This document shows, piece by piece, positions 25,844-35,752 of a DNA stretch of 39,890 nt; position 1 is the stretch's first letter; each line of letters starts with the position of its first letter. The stretch is from an uncultured Alphaproteobacteria bacterium (GTDB lineage: Bacteria; Pseudomonadota; Alphaproteobacteria; Sphingomonadales; SMXR01): assembly GCA_937126915.1 (NCBI GenBank), contig CAKZLM010000112.1, forward strand, positions 1-39,890, in the 5' to 3' direction. A model generated the notes under the pieces. That model did no database searches. It saw only the letters and a program-made list of their open reading frames with translations, and had not been told where the DNA came from. A program made the position numbers and the translations under genes.

Positions 25844-25865
25844 AAAAAAGATATTGATCTTTTTT
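25844..25865. repeat. AT-rich inverted repeat ahead of serC
   Basis: AAAAAAGAT (25844-25852) and ATCTTTTTT (25857-25865) form a perfect 9-bp stem with a 4-base loop. It has only one G-C pair, so it is weak as a terminator. It lies between thiD and the serC leader motif and may end thiD transcripts or mark a promoter region. Confidence 0.4.
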
Positions 25866-25880
25866 CTCAATAATGAGATT

Positions 25881-25927
25881 ACGGCTGTGGGTCACACCCC
25901 CCCAACGGGGTGCAACTATCTGAGAGG
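25881..25927 (+). promoter_or_regulatory. serC leader RNA motif
   Basis: Just upstream of serC lies a C/G-rich element in AT-rich surroundings. TGTG (25886-25889) can pair with CACA (25893-25896), and CACCCC (25895-25900) with GGGGTG (25907-25912) around the loop CCCAAC. The two helices share two bases. The ribosome site GAGAGG (25922-25927) follows after ten bases. A structured 'serC' RNA motif has been described in the 5' leader of alphaproteobacterial serC-serA; position and shape fit it. I assign it from memory of that family, not by alignment. Its ligand, if any, is unknown. Confidence 0.6.
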
Positions 25928-25937
25928 TTAGTCTATT

Positions 25938-27092
25938 ATGAAACCTACGGCTTTGCCGGGTAACCCACGTTTTTCGTCGGGCCCCTGCACAAAGCGCCCT
26001 AATTGGTCGCTTGATGTATTAAACAATGCGGTTCTTGGCCGCTCTCATCGTTCTTCTTTAGGTAAAAATCGCCTGAAAGAAGCCATTCAAAAAACAACTG
26101 AAATTCTTGGCGTTCCTGATGGTTATCGCGTTGGTATTGTGCCTGCGTCTGATACAGGTGCGGTTGAAATGGCACTGTGGTCTTTACTTGGTCCACGAGG
26201 TGTTGATGTGCTGGCTTGGGAAAGTTTTGGTGCTGGCTGGGCCGGCGATATTCAAAACCAGCTAAAGCTAGACGACGTGCGTCTGTTGGATGCTGATTAT
26301 GGTCTCCTGCCTGATTTGTCAGCAGTTGATTGGCAGCGTGATGTGGTCTTTACATGGAATGGAACCACCTCAGGTGTACGGGTACCCAATGGTAACTGGA
26401 TTGCCGATGATCGCGAAGGTCTTAGCATTTGTGATGCCACATCAGCGGCCTTTGCGATGGATTTACCATGGCAAAAATTAGATGTTGTTACCTTCAGCTG
26501 GCAGAAGGTTTTGGGCGGCGAGGGTGCGCATGGTGTATTGATCTTAAGCCCGCGTGCGGTTGAGCGTTTGGAAAGTTACACCCCGCCTTGGCCAATGCCG
26601 AAAATTTTTCGCCTCACTAAAAAGGGTAAGTTAATCGACGCTATCTTTGAGGGGGCCACCATCAACACGCCATCTATGCTGTGTGTTGAAGATTATATTG
26701 ATGCCCTTAATTGGGCAAAAAGTGTGGGTGGTTTAAAAGGTCTAATTGACCGCACCACGGCCAATGCTTCTGCAATTGATCTTTGGGTGCAAAACACATC
26801 ATGGATTGAAAATTTAGCTGTAGATCACGCAACCCAATCAACAACGTCTGTGTGTTTGAAAATTGTTGATGAAAAGGTGACAAGTCTTTCCAACGACGCG
26901 CAACAAGCCTTCGTTAAAGAGATCACCAAATTACTGGAAAATGAACAAGCTGCTTATGACATTGGCGGTTATCGTGATGCCCCTCCTGGTATCAGGCTAT
27001 GGGCCGGCGCAACCGTAGAAACCGCTGATATTGCTGCCCTTCTTCCATGGCTGAACTGGGCCTTTGAAGAAGCCAAAGCAAGCTTGCAATAA
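25938..27092 (+). CDS. serC: Phosphoserine aminotransferase SerC
   Basis: 384 residues, the longer alphaproteobacterial type. Converts 3-phosphohydroxypyruvate to phosphoserine with glutamate. It starts with the [15 protein letters not shown] motif, has [10 protein letters not shown], and the PLP-binding Lys190 in [14 protein letters not shown]. It precedes serA (next enzyme upstream in the pathway) by 78 bases that contain a hairpin. The leader motif suggests control of both genes at RNA level. Confidence 0.96.
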   Translation: MKPTALPGNPRFSSGPCTKRPNWSLDVLNNAVLGRSHRSSLGKNRLKEAIQKTTEILGVPDGYRVGIVPASDTGAVEMALWSLLGPRGVDVLAWESFGAGWAGDIQNQLKLDDVRLLDADYGLLPDLSAVDWQRDVVFTWNGTTSGVRVPNGNWIADDREGLSICDATSAAFAMDLPWQKLDVVTFSWQKVLGGEGAHGVLILSPRAVERLESYTPPWPMPKIFRLTKKGKLIDAIFEGATINTPSMLCVEDYIDALNWAKSVGGLKGLIDRTTANASAIDLWVQNTSWIENLAVDHATQSTTSVCLKIVDEKVTSLSNDAQQAFVKEITKLLENEQAAYDIGGYRDAPPGIRLWAGATVETADIAALLPWLNWAFEEAKASLQ

Positions 27093-27099
27093 AATTAAG

Positions 27100-27126
27100 G
27101 GCACCATCCATCATGGTGATGGTGCC
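27100..27126 (+). terminator. Hairpin between serC and serA
   Basis: GGCACCATC (27100-27108) pairs perfectly with GATGGTGCC (27118-27126). Only AATTTT follows, so it is at best a weak terminator. It could tune serA expression or protect the serC mRNA end. Confidence 0.5.
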
Positions 27127-27170
27127 AATTTTCCAAATTGAAAACACAGAAAAGTTAAAAGAGAAATCTC

Positions 27171-28748
27171 ATGGTTAAAGTATTAATTTCAGACAAAATG
27201 AGCCCGGTTGCAGAACAAGTATTTCGCGATCGCGGCATCGACGTAGACGTAAAAACCGGCTTAAGCAAAGAAGAGTTGGCAGAGATTATTGGTCAATATG
27301 ATGGCCTTGCCATTCGCTCATCTAGTAAGGTGACCGAAAAGGTGTTGCGCGATTGTGGCAACTTAAAAGTGATTGGCCGTGCTGGCATTGGTGTTGATAA
27401 TATTGATGTGGCAGAGGCCACTAAGCAGGGTGTTGTTGTCATGAATACGCCCTTTGGTAACTCAATCACCACCGCAGAACATGCTATTGCCATGATGATG
27501 GCTGCGGCGCGTCAAATCCCTGCCGCTAATAGTTCTACCCAAGAAGGCAAATGGGAAAAGTCAAAGTTTATGGGGGTTGAGCTGTTTGGCAAAACCCTTG
27601 GTATCATTGGCTGTGGTAACATTGGTGCGATTGTGGCAGATCGTGCGCAGGGCCTTAAAATGCGGGTGATGGGTTTTGATCCTTTCTTATCAGAAGAACG
27701 GGCAAAGAAACTAGGCATTCAAAAAGTTGAATTGGATGAACTTTTCCAGCGGGCAGACTTTATCAGCCTGCACACACCGCTTACGGACAGCACCCGCAAC
27801 ATCATTGATGCCAAAGCCTTGGATATGATGAAAGACGGTGTACGTATTGTGAACTGTGCCCGAGGCGGGTTGATTGATGAAGAGGCGCTGAAAGCGGCTA
27901 TGGAAGCGGGGCGTGTTGCTGCGGCTGCGATTGATGTGTTCTCGGTTGAACCGGCCACAGAAAACCCATTGTTTGGTTTGCCAAACTTGGTCGCAACACC
28001 CCACCTTGGTGCTTCAACATCTGAAGCACAAGTGAACGTGGCGCAACAAGTGGCTGATCAAATGGCAGACTTTTTATTGTCAGGTGCGGTTAGTAATGCC
28101 CTTAATATGGCATCTGTAACGGCTGAGGAAGCGCCGCTTTTAGCCCCTTATATGGAATTGGCAGAGCAGGTGGGAGCCATGGCGGGTCAGTTGCTTGGAG
28201 GTGCCCCAACTACGGTTACGGTAGAATATGAAGGCCATGTGGCCGAGCTGAACACCAAGCCTTTAACAGGTGTGGTGCTTGAAGGTTTGCTGCGTCCATC
28301 AATGGATACGGTCAATATGGTCAATGCGCCCATCGTTGCCCGTGAACGCAACATCAATATTACCGAAACCCACCATGACCGCGAAGGTGATTATCATACC
28401 TTGATCCGATTAACGGTGGAATATGATGGTAAAAAGCATTCTGTTGCGGGGACATTATTCTCAAACAAACGTCCGCGAATCGTCTCTGTTATGGATATTG
28501 ATGTAGAAGCAGAGCTTAGTCAGAACATGCTTTATGTGCGTAACAATGATAAGCCCGGCTTCATTGGTGCCTTGGGTATGTTGATGGGTAATGAGGGCGT
28601 AAACATTGGTACCTTTAGCCTTGGTCGTGATTTGGACGCAGGCGTTGCCATTGCTTTGGTCAGTGTCGATTCAGAAATTACGACTGAAATTGAAGAAAAG
28701 GTTGCATCTTTGCCTCATGTGCGGCAAGTGAAGGCGTTAAGTTTTTAG
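27171..28748 (+). CDS. serA: D-3-phosphoglycerate dehydrogenase SerA
   Basis: 525 residues, long form: catalytic and NAD domains (1-315), intervening domain (about 320-445), ACT domain (about 450-525). The NAD motif is GIIGCGNIGAIVADRA. The catalytic Arg/Glu/His set is in NCARGGLIDEEAL, the DVFSVEPA region and TPHLGAST. First step of serine synthesis. The ACT domain (MLYVRNNDKPGFIGALG) is the usual serine-feedback module. purA follows after 59 bases. Confidence 0.97.
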   Translation: MVKVLISDKMSPVAEQVFRDRGIDVDVKTGLSKEELAEIIGQYDGLAIRSSSKVTEKVLRDCGNLKVIGRAGIGVDNIDVAEATKQGVVVMNTPFGNSITTAEHAIAMMMAAARQIPAANSSTQEGKWEKSKFMGVELFGKTLGIIGCGNIGAIVADRAQGLKMRVMGFDPFLSEERAKKLGIQKVELDELFQRADFISLHTPLTDSTRNIIDAKALDMMKDGVRIVNCARGGLIDEEALKAAMEAGRVAAAAIDVFSVEPATENPLFGLPNLVATPHLGASTSEAQVNVAQQVADQMADFLLSGAVSNALNMASVTAEEAPLLAPYMELAEQVGAMAGQLLGGAPTTVTVEYEGHVAELNTKPLTGVVLEGLLRPSMDTVNMVNAPIVARERNINITETHHDREGDYHTLIRLTVEYDGKKHSVAGTLFSNKRPRIVSVMDIDVEAELSQNMLYVRNNDKPGFIGALGMLMGNEGVNIGTFSLGRDLDAGVAIALVSVDSEITTEIEEKVASLPHVRQVKALSF

Positions 28749-28798
28749 ACGTTTGCCGTCAGGCTTAACACTGTCAATCGAATGGATTTAACGGATAG

Positions 28799-30109
<1,311 letters not shown>

Positions 30110-30133
30110 GAGGTTATTTTCAAAAACTATTTT

Positions 30134-30159
30134 AAAGGCGGCTTTTGCCGCCTTTTTTT
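30134..30159 (+). terminator. Rho-independent terminator after purA
   Basis: AAAGGCGGC (30134-30142), TTTT loop, GCCGCCTTT (30147-30155), continuing in Ts to 30159. Perfect 9-bp stem. Confidence 0.93.
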
Positions 30160-30214
30160 ATTTGTGATAGTTTTTTTGTGGAAACTTATGCAATTGTGTA
30201 AGATATTCAGTCAG

Positions 30215-30242
30215 TTGGTATAAAATTTGTATTGCTTATAAC
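30215..30242 (+). promoter_or_regulatory. Probable promoter of the pseudokinase module
   Basis: TTGGTA (30215-30220), 16-base spacer, TATAAC (30237-30242). It would give a leader of about 90 bases. It follows the purA terminator, so the module likely has independent transcription. Confidence 0.4.
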
Positions 30243-30340
30243 CAAGTTCGTTGCTTAATATTTTAAGAAAATAGATTTATACGTGTTCATGAAGTGTAAT
30301 ATGACGTAGGCTGTTTTAAAGGATCGAGAAGGGGACGGCT

Positions 30341-32332
30341 GTGGCGCAGTTACTGCCGCAAAGATATAAAATTGATTTTCAGCAAAAGCTACCTGAACTA
30401 AACACAGTTGCAGGTGATGCTTATGCTGTACGTGGTGACAGCCCCACTGGCGCAAAAGTTTATGCGGTGGTTCATTCAAAAGCCTTTCCAGGCCGTCCTG
30501 AAATCATCGCTCATCAGCGTAAAAACCCCATGCCTAATTTGGCGAATGTCATTGACCGTGGGGTTATAGATTTTTCTACCGGACATGATGAAACCGTTGA
30601 GCGCATGGTTAGTATCATTGAAAAACCAGCTGGCAAGCCGCTGGCTAGTGGTACAACCTGTGTGCGGATGAGTGAAAAAGAACTAAAAGAAAATTTTTTA
30701 AAACCTGCGTTGGTTTTATTAGCTAATATGCATGGCAGGGACTTAATTCATCGGGCAATTTCACCTTATTGGATTTTTACCGCCGACAAAGATAATGAAA
30801 GTATTACTTTTGGGGAATGTGCCACCGCCTCGCCGGGGGCTGATCAGCCTGACCTTTTTGAACCCATTGAACGCTTGCTTATACCTTTTTTTGCCCGTGG
30901 ACGTGCCAGCGCTGCAGCTGATATTTATGCCTTAGGCATGACCGCCTTTTGCCTTTATATTGGCGAGGTGCCTGACCTTGGTGAGGACCCCGATAAATCT
31001 TTCCATGAACGCATTTCAAGAGGCACCTATTGGCTGATTAGTTCTGGTCGTAACACGCCCACCTCGATGGAAACCTTTTTCAAAGGGGTTTTAACCGATG
31101 ATGCTGAGGAACGCTGGACGCTAAATGATATTGCACAATGGCTTGATGGTAGCAGCAATATTAAGCGTGCGCGAAAATTAAATGTATTGTTTGCAAGACC
31201 GGTGAAATATCAAGGCTCTAATTATACCGACCGTCGTCTATTGGTTAAAAAATTTGCTGAAAACCCAGAAAAAGCGGCGGCTTATTTACGTTCATCCGAG
31301 TTTTCATTGTGGGTTGCTCAGTTTTTATCAAACGAAGCTTTTTCCGACCGGATGGAATCGCTGTTGAATGTTCAAATGTCTGATGGCTTTGATGGGGACC
31401 CAATTGTTGATCAGGCAATGGTCACGCGGGTAAGCGCGTTTTTAGATCCCTATGGACCCCTTCATTACCGTGGATTAACGCTTTCTTATGATGCCATTCC
31501 TGAGTTTTTAGCGGTTTGCTATCAAGAAAATGATTTAGAAGGCATCTCAAAAGTTGAAGATTTATTGGGGTCTGGTCTTTACGATGTTTTAATCGAGATT
31601 GTTGGCACGTCAAACTATACCGCTCATAAATCTGCTGGCATGATATCCCGTAAAATTGGTGCCGTTAAAAACAATAAAGTTGGACAAGGGCTGGAACGTT
31701 TTCTTTATGAAATTAGGCCAGATTTACCTTGTTTATCGGGGCATTTCAAAGGTGTTTGGGTTAGTGATTTGACCTCAATCATTTTGGCGATGGAAAATAT
31801 TCTACAAGACAAAAAACGAGCGAGAACCATTCTTGATCCCCATGTTGCCGCCTATTTAGCCGTTAAGATGGACATGTTTAATCGTCTGTTCTTAACGCAT
31901 TCAGGCATGGGCTTTCCGGATGGGCAAAAAGCCGCGAATTTTGTGGAGATTTTTGGCGCTTTGCAGTTAGAGCTTAATTTGGGACCATTGCCAAACTTGG
32001 CTAAGGCCTTTGCTGAAAGTTTGAAAACAATGGTGCGAAGCTTAAAGTTGGAAGAGCGACGTGATAAGGTTGCCAAGCAGTTGATGGAAATTGCCGACAG
32101 TGGTGAAATTGGGCGGCTTTTAACCGAACTGCAAATTGGTCAGTTGAAAAAATTAGATGACCGTGAATTTGCCGCAGCTAAAATGCGTTATACGGCCCTA
32201 GAAGCAGAAAAGAAAAGATTATCACTGGGTGTTAAGGCATCAGATCCAAGGGCCTTGTTAGAGGGGTATCGGTGGATATCCTATGTGGCGTTTATTATTT
32301 TGGGCCTTGCTGGCTTTGCTGTTTTCTCGTAA
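30341..32332 (+). CDS. Tail-anchored protein-kinase-like pseudokinase
   Basis: 663 residues; GTG start with GAGAAGGGGA ahead. Residues about 25-270 follow the Ser/Thr kinase fold: a hinge-like IIEKPAGKPL, LIHRAISPYWIF in the place of the HRDxKPxN loop, ITFGEC where DFG is expected, and an intact subdomain IX motif ADIYALGM (Asp194). The key catalytic residues are gone: no VAIK lysine (YAVV), HRD is HRA (137-139), the loop Asn is Trp, and the DFG Asp is absent. A long helical region (about 270-640) ends in a single TM (about 644-662), so the protein is tail-anchored facing the cytoplasm. It is probably a scaffold rather than an enzyme. It is followed after 9 bases by a small membrane protein gene. 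I recall similar proteins in Rhodospirillales-type genomes but no function. Confidence 0.8.
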   Translation: MAQLLPQRYKIDFQQKLPELNTVAGDAYAVRGDSPTGAKVYAVVHSKAFPGRPEIIAHQRKNPMPNLANVIDRGVIDFSTGHDETVERMVSIIEKPAGKPLASGTTCVRMSEKELKENFLKPALVLLANMHGRDLIHRAISPYWIFTADKDNESITFGECATASPGADQPDLFEPIERLLIPFFARGRASAAADIYALGMTAFCLYIGEVPDLGEDPDKSFHERISRGTYWLISSGRNTPTSMETFFKGVLTDDAEERWTLNDIAQWLDGSSNIKRARKLNVLFARPVKYQGSNYTDRRLLVKKFAENPEKAAAYLRSSEFSLWVAQFLSNEAFSDRMESLLNVQMSDGFDGDPIVDQAMVTRVSAFLDPYGPLHYRGLTLSYDAIPEFLAVCYQENDLEGISKVEDLLGSGLYDVLIEIVGTSNYTAHKSAGMISRKIGAVKNNKVGQGLERFLYEIRPDLPCLSGHFKGVWVSDLTSIILAMENILQDKKRARTILDPHVAAYLAVKMDMFNRLFLTHSGMGFPDGQKAANFVEIFGALQLELNLGPLPNLAKAFAESLKTMVRSLKLEERRDKVAKQLMEIADSGEIGRLLTELQIGQLKKLDDREFAAAKMRYTALEAEKKRLSLGVKASDPRALLEGYRWISYVAFIILGLAGFAVFS

Positions 32333-32341
32333 GGATAAATG

Positions 32342-32851
32342 ATGGCACAAAAACAAGCACCCCCTCCACAACAAGGTAAGCAGGAAGAGAAGAAAAGCTC
32401 GGCTGTTATGGCATTGATGTTGACGGGCTTTATCGGTGCGGCATTTGTGTATCGGCCAGCGTTGGTTATGGTGATGATGGCGGGTTTAATCCCAACCTTT
32501 GCAGCTTGGCTAACAGATGCCCATAAATTGCGTGATCTTCGGGTTCGTATTATTTTTGCCTTTAATGTTGCGGGTATTTTGCCTTATGCCGATGAGGTCG
32601 GCAGCGGTGACAGTGGCTTTAACCAAGCTATTGAATTGGTCACAAATCTAGAAACATATATGGTGATTTATAGTTTTGCCGCGATGGGTTCATTCGTGGT
32701 GTTCATAGCACCCTTTGTGGCGGCTTTTTTCCTGCAAATTATGGCGAACAGCCGTATAGCCGTGATTAACTCCCAGCAAAATAGCTTGCTTGATAAATGG
32801 GGAAACCAGCTAAAGGGTGAAGGCAAAGATGATGGCGACAAAAAGAAATAG
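32342..32851 (+). CDS. Small polytopic membrane protein, pseudokinase partner
   Basis: About 169 residues. I choose the ATG at 32342 over 32339, because AAGGA (32331-32335) then sits 6 bases ahead. A hydrophilic Gln/Pro/Lys-rich N-terminus (1-20) is followed by two close TM helices (about 23-60, with FVYRPALVMVMMAGLIP), a soluble loop containing LRDLRVRIIFAFNVAG (possibly a re-entrant or third helix) and ADEVGSGDSGF, and a long TM (about 115-140, SFAAMGSFVVFIAPFVAAFF). The tail is Lys/Asp-rich. No known domain is recognised. Its 9-base spacing from the tail-anchored pseudokinase suggests one membrane complex. Confidence 0.7.
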   Translation: MAQKQAPPPQQGKQEEKKSSAVMALMLTGFIGAAFVYRPALVMVMMAGLIPTFAAWLTDAHKLRDLRVRIIFAFNVAGILPYADEVGSGDSGFNQAIELVTNLETYMVIYSFAAMGSFVVFIAPFVAAFFLQIMANSRIAVINSQQNSLLDKWGNQLKGEGKDDGDKKK

Positions 32852-32872
32852 TCTCTTTAAACCTTAAAAAAC

Positions 32873-32906
32873 AAAAGGCCCAACAACTTAATTGTTGGGC
32901 CTTTTT
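32873..32906. terminator. Bidirectional terminator between membrane gene and rpoH
   Basis: AAAAGGCCCAAC (32873-32884) pairs with GTTGGGCCTTTT (32894-32905), extended by two inner A-T pairs to 14 bp with a 5-base loop. A-run on the left, T-run on the right. It serves both convergent genes. Confidence 0.92.
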
Positions 32907-32928
32907 CTTTATCTGGTTTTGATCAATA

Positions 32929-33822
32929 TTAGCTTGCTTGGGCGTTGATCAATTGTTCTTTGGCGGCGTTTTTGATGGCCTTTTGCAGCTTTTCAAAGGC
33001 GCGCACTTCAATTTGGCGAATACGCTCGCGGCTAACATTATATTGACCGCTCAAGTCTTCCAATGTGGTTGGGCTTTCTTGCAAACGGCGCTGGCGAATA
33101 ATATCTTGTTCACGCTCGTTTAAATCTTTCATGGCGTCTTCCATCAAAGCGATACGGGCTTTATATTCTTCACTTTCTGACAGCAAGGTTTCTTGGTCAG
33201 GGGTGGCATCCTCTAACCAGTCCATCCATTCGCCTTCACCATCACTAACCAGTGGGGCATTCAATGATTGATCGCCACCAGACATGCGTCGGTTCATTGA
33301 GATCACTTCTTCTTCGCTAACGTCCAACTGGGTGGCAATGTGTTTGGCGTTTTCAGGGTTAAGGTCGCCTTCTTCAATAGCGTTAATTTGGCCCTTAATA
33401 CGGCGTAGGTTAAAGAATAATTTTTTCTGTGCAGCGGTGGTACCAATTTTTACCAAGGACCAACTGCGCAAGATATATTCTTGGATGCTAGCTTTAATCC
33501 ACCACATGGCATACGTAGCAAGTCGAAAGCCTTTTTCGGGGTCAAAGCGTTTAACCGCCTGCATCATGCCAACATTGCCTTCAGAAATTAGTTCACCCAC
33601 AGGCAGGCCATAACCACGATACCCCATGGCAATCTTGGCAACCAAACGTAAATGAGATGTTACCAATTTTTGGGCAGCGTCACGATCACCGTGTTCAACC
33701 CATGCTTTGGCATGCATGTATTCCTCATCCTTGCTAAGCATAGGAAAGGTGCGAATTTCTTGTAAATATCGAGTTAAACTGCCGTCAGGTGTAATTGACG
33801 GTACATTTTTAATGTTACTCAT
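32929..33822 (-). CDS. rpoH: RNA polymerase heat-shock sigma factor RpoH
   Basis: 297 residues. Region 2 includes LVTSHLRLVAKIAMGYRG and GNVGMMQAVKRFDP with YAMWWIKASIQEYILRSWS. The RpoH box AQKKLFFNLRR (about 131-141), which separates RpoH from other group members, is intact. Region 4 ends with the helix-turn-helix NVSRERIRQIEVRAFEKL. It directs RNA polymerase to heat-shock genes. It lies downstream of rluD on the same strand with a 129-base gap. A perfect TTGACA (minus strand, 33882-33887) sits upstream, but no fitting -10 follows at normal spacing, so the promoter remains open. Confidence 0.97.
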   Translation of the reverse strand: MSNIKNVPSITPDGSLTRYLQEIRTFPMLSKDEEYMHAKAWVEHGDRDAAQKLVTSHLRLVAKIAMGYRGYGLPVGELISEGNVGMMQAVKRFDPEKGFRLATYAMWWIKASIQEYILRSWSLVKIGTTAAQKKLFFNLRRIKGQINAIEEGDLNPENAKHIATQLDVSEEEVISMNRRMSGGDQSLNAPLVSDGEGEWMDWLEDATPDQETLLSESEEYKARIALMEDAMKDLNEREQDIIRQRRLQESPTTLEDLSGQYNVSRERIRQIEVRAFEKLQKAIKNAAKEQLINAQAS

Positions 33823-33951
33823 TTTTATCTCCCAAACGCCTTAATATTAAGCACGTCTTTCCAACATTGTACGATCATTTATGTCAAAAGGATGACCTGA
33901 TCTTTTTATATGGTGTGCAGCCCATTATGGCACCGCAGCGTGGAGTGCTTG

Positions 33952-34962
33952 TTAATTGCCCCTCAGGGCTTCAACAAGCGCTTTCATATCATTTGGGAAT
34001 TCGGCAACAAAATTCAAGGATTTTTTTGAAACAGGATGGATAATTCCTAATTCTCTTGCATGCAGGGCTTGACGTTTAAAAGCCTTAATCGCATCTTGCT
34101 TGGGCTTTGGTAGTTTTTGTGGCAAATGGGTTTTTCGACCATAAACCGGATCACCAATCAGCGGATGCCCTAAATGGTCCATATGCACCCGCACTTGATG
34201 GGTGCGGCCTGTCTCAAGGCGGCATTCCACAAGGGCGGCATAAGGGCTGCCAGCAAGGTCAAACATCTCTAGCGTTTTATAATGAGTTGCGGCCCACTTT
34301 CCTTGATGGTCAGACACCAGTGCCATTTTCTTGCGGTCAACAGGGTGGCGACCAATGTTGCCCTCAATGCGTCCTGATGATGTTCGTGGGCAACCCCTGA
34401 CAACTGCACGATAAGCCCTTTCAATTGAATGCTCGCTAAACTGTTCGGTTAGGTGATGATGGGCCTTGTCATTTTTAGCGGCAATCATCACGCCGCTGGT
34501 ATCCTTATCCAGCCTATGCACAATGCCGGGGCGTTTAACGCCGCCAATGCCAGAAAGGCTATCCCCACAATGATAAAGCAAGGCATTAACAAGGGTGCCT
34601 GAATAATTTCCAGGGGCGGGATGAACCACCATGCCTGCGGCTTTGTTGATGACGATGATATGGTCATCTTCAAACAAAATATCCAAGGGAATATCTTCAG
34701 GTTGGGGAAGGGGGTCATCGGCTTCAGGAATGGTGATGCAAAAGGTCATCTTAGGTTTGACGGCAAATGACGGGTCCGTTACAGTTTGGGCAGATGATTC
34801 TACATTTGAAACAGTGATATGCCCTTGTTGGATTAAGCTTTTTATGCGGCTGCGGGTTAGGTCTGTGTTCTCGGATAAAAATTTATCCAAGCGCACTTTG
34901 CCCTTAACGTCACTGGCTTCAAGTGTGTATGTTTTTTGCTCCAAAAGGAACCCTTTCGCCAT
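33952..34962 (-). CDS. rluD: 23S rRNA pseudouridine synthase RluD family
   Basis: 336 residues. N-terminal S4 RNA-binding domain (about 20-85, GKVRLDKFLSENTDLTRSRI) and the RluA-family catalytic domain with GIVHRLDKDTSG (148-157; catalytic Asp152), then LETGRTHQVRVHM and HPLIGDPVYG. In other bacteria RluD modifies helix 69 of 23S rRNA. The ATG is at 34960-34962 and overlaps, base for base, the ATG of the divergent gene. There is no clear ribosome site for it, so the true start could be an internal codon. rluD-rpoH order is common in alphaproteobacteria. Confidence 0.93.
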   Translation of the reverse strand: MAKGFLLEQKTYTLEASDVKGKVRLDKFLSENTDLTRSRIKSLIQQGHITVSNVESSAQTVTDPSFAVKPKMTFCITIPEADDPLPQPEDIPLDILFEDDHIIVINKAAGMVVHPAPGNYSGTLVNALLYHCGDSLSGIGGVKRPGIVHRLDKDTSGVMIAAKNDKAHHHLTEQFSEHSIERAYRAVVRGCPRTSSGRIEGNIGRHPVDRKKMALVSDHQGKWAATHYKTLEMFDLAGSPYAALVECRLETGRTHQVRVHMDHLGHPLIGDPVYGRKTHLPQKLPKPKQDAIKAFKRQALHARELGIIHPVSKKSLNFVAEFPNDMKALVEALRGN

Positions 34963-35371
34963 GTCCGATCAATCTCAAAAAGCCCCTGCTAATGACGAGC
35001 CTGTGATTGACAGCTATACACCGCCGCTTGCCAAACATAAAGGACTTTTGGCATTGGTTATTACCATGGGTTTGATGATCATTTTTGGTCTAGTGGCCTT
35101 GGGATTAACCATCATGTTTATGGGGGTTAGCTCATCCGAGAATGGTGCTTCCTCTACAATCAGTGAAGGTGCGCCAGCATTATCAAGCCCAGTAGCGCTA
35201 GAGGGTGTTGAAGTAAAAAACATTGATCTACCCGCGGGTGCTATGGTTCAAAGCACCAGTGTGGATGGGCGACGATTATATGTACATTACACTCTTGGGG
35301 GTGAGAATTTTATTCTCCAATATGATTTAGAATTAGAAAAAACAACTAACATTTATCAAATAAAGCAATAG
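34961..35371 (+). CDS. Single-TM protein divergent from rluD (DUF6476-like)
   Basis: 136 residues, ATG at 34961 with AAAAGGAA upstream (inside rluD, antisense). The frame is open further upstream, but that part is antisense to rluD and not protein-like. A hydrophilic N-terminus (1-27) leads to one TM (about 28-50, LLALVITMGLMIIFGLVALG). The rest is a small periplasmic domain with DLPAGAMVQSTSVDGRRLYV and LGGENFILQYDLE, which looks like a beta-strand repeat of one propeller-type blade. Small single-TM proteins next to rluD are common in alphaproteobacteria; I believe this is the DUF6476 group but cannot align it. Function unknown. Confidence 0.75.
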   Translation: MSDQSQKAPANDEPVIDSYTPPLAKHKGLLALVITMGLMIIFGLVALGLTIMFMGVSSSENGASSTISEGAPALSSPVALEGVEVKNIDLPAGAMVQSTSVDGRRLYVHYTLGGENFILQYDLELEKTTNIYQIKQ

Positions 35372-35445
35372 ATTTTTCTACATAATTGCCAGATAATAGC
35401 ATGGTGTTTAAAGCCAATGCTTGCTGACTGAAAAAGGAGTGCTGT

Positions 35446-35667
35446 ATGGCGCTAGGTGAAGTGAAATGGTTTAACACAGAAAAGGGATATGGGTTCATCG
35501 CGCCGGATGAGGGCGGCAAAGATGTGTTTGTTCATATCTCTGAGGTTGGAAAGTCAGGACTTAAAATGTTGACCGAAGGTCAGCGGGTTGAGTTTGAACT
35601 GGTGCAACGCGGCGATGGTCGCACCTCTGCTGTTGGGCTTCATCTTGTGAATGAAAGCGGCGATTAG
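35446..35667 (+). CDS. Cold-shock domain protein
   Basis: 73 residues, a single cold-shock domain. RNA-binding motifs RNP1 (KGYGFIAP) and RNP2 (DVFVHISEV) are both intact, starting with [13 protein letters not shown]. It binds single-stranded RNA/DNA and melts RNA structure. AAAAAGGAG sits 6 bases ahead of the ATG, an unusually strong site. The 74-base gap upstream is too short for a long CspA-type thermosensing leader unless it begins inside the previous gene. Cold induction is not shown. Confidence 0.94.
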   Translation: MALGEVKWFNTEKGYGFIAPDEGGKDVFVHISEVGKSGLKMLTEGQRVEFELVQRGDGRTSAVGLHLVNESGD

Positions 35668-35752
35668 CAAGGATCACATTCAGTTTCATCCTGACCAAGC
35701 AAACCTTGATAACGTATTATCGTGATGTTTTATGGGTAAGGGTGATTTGACA

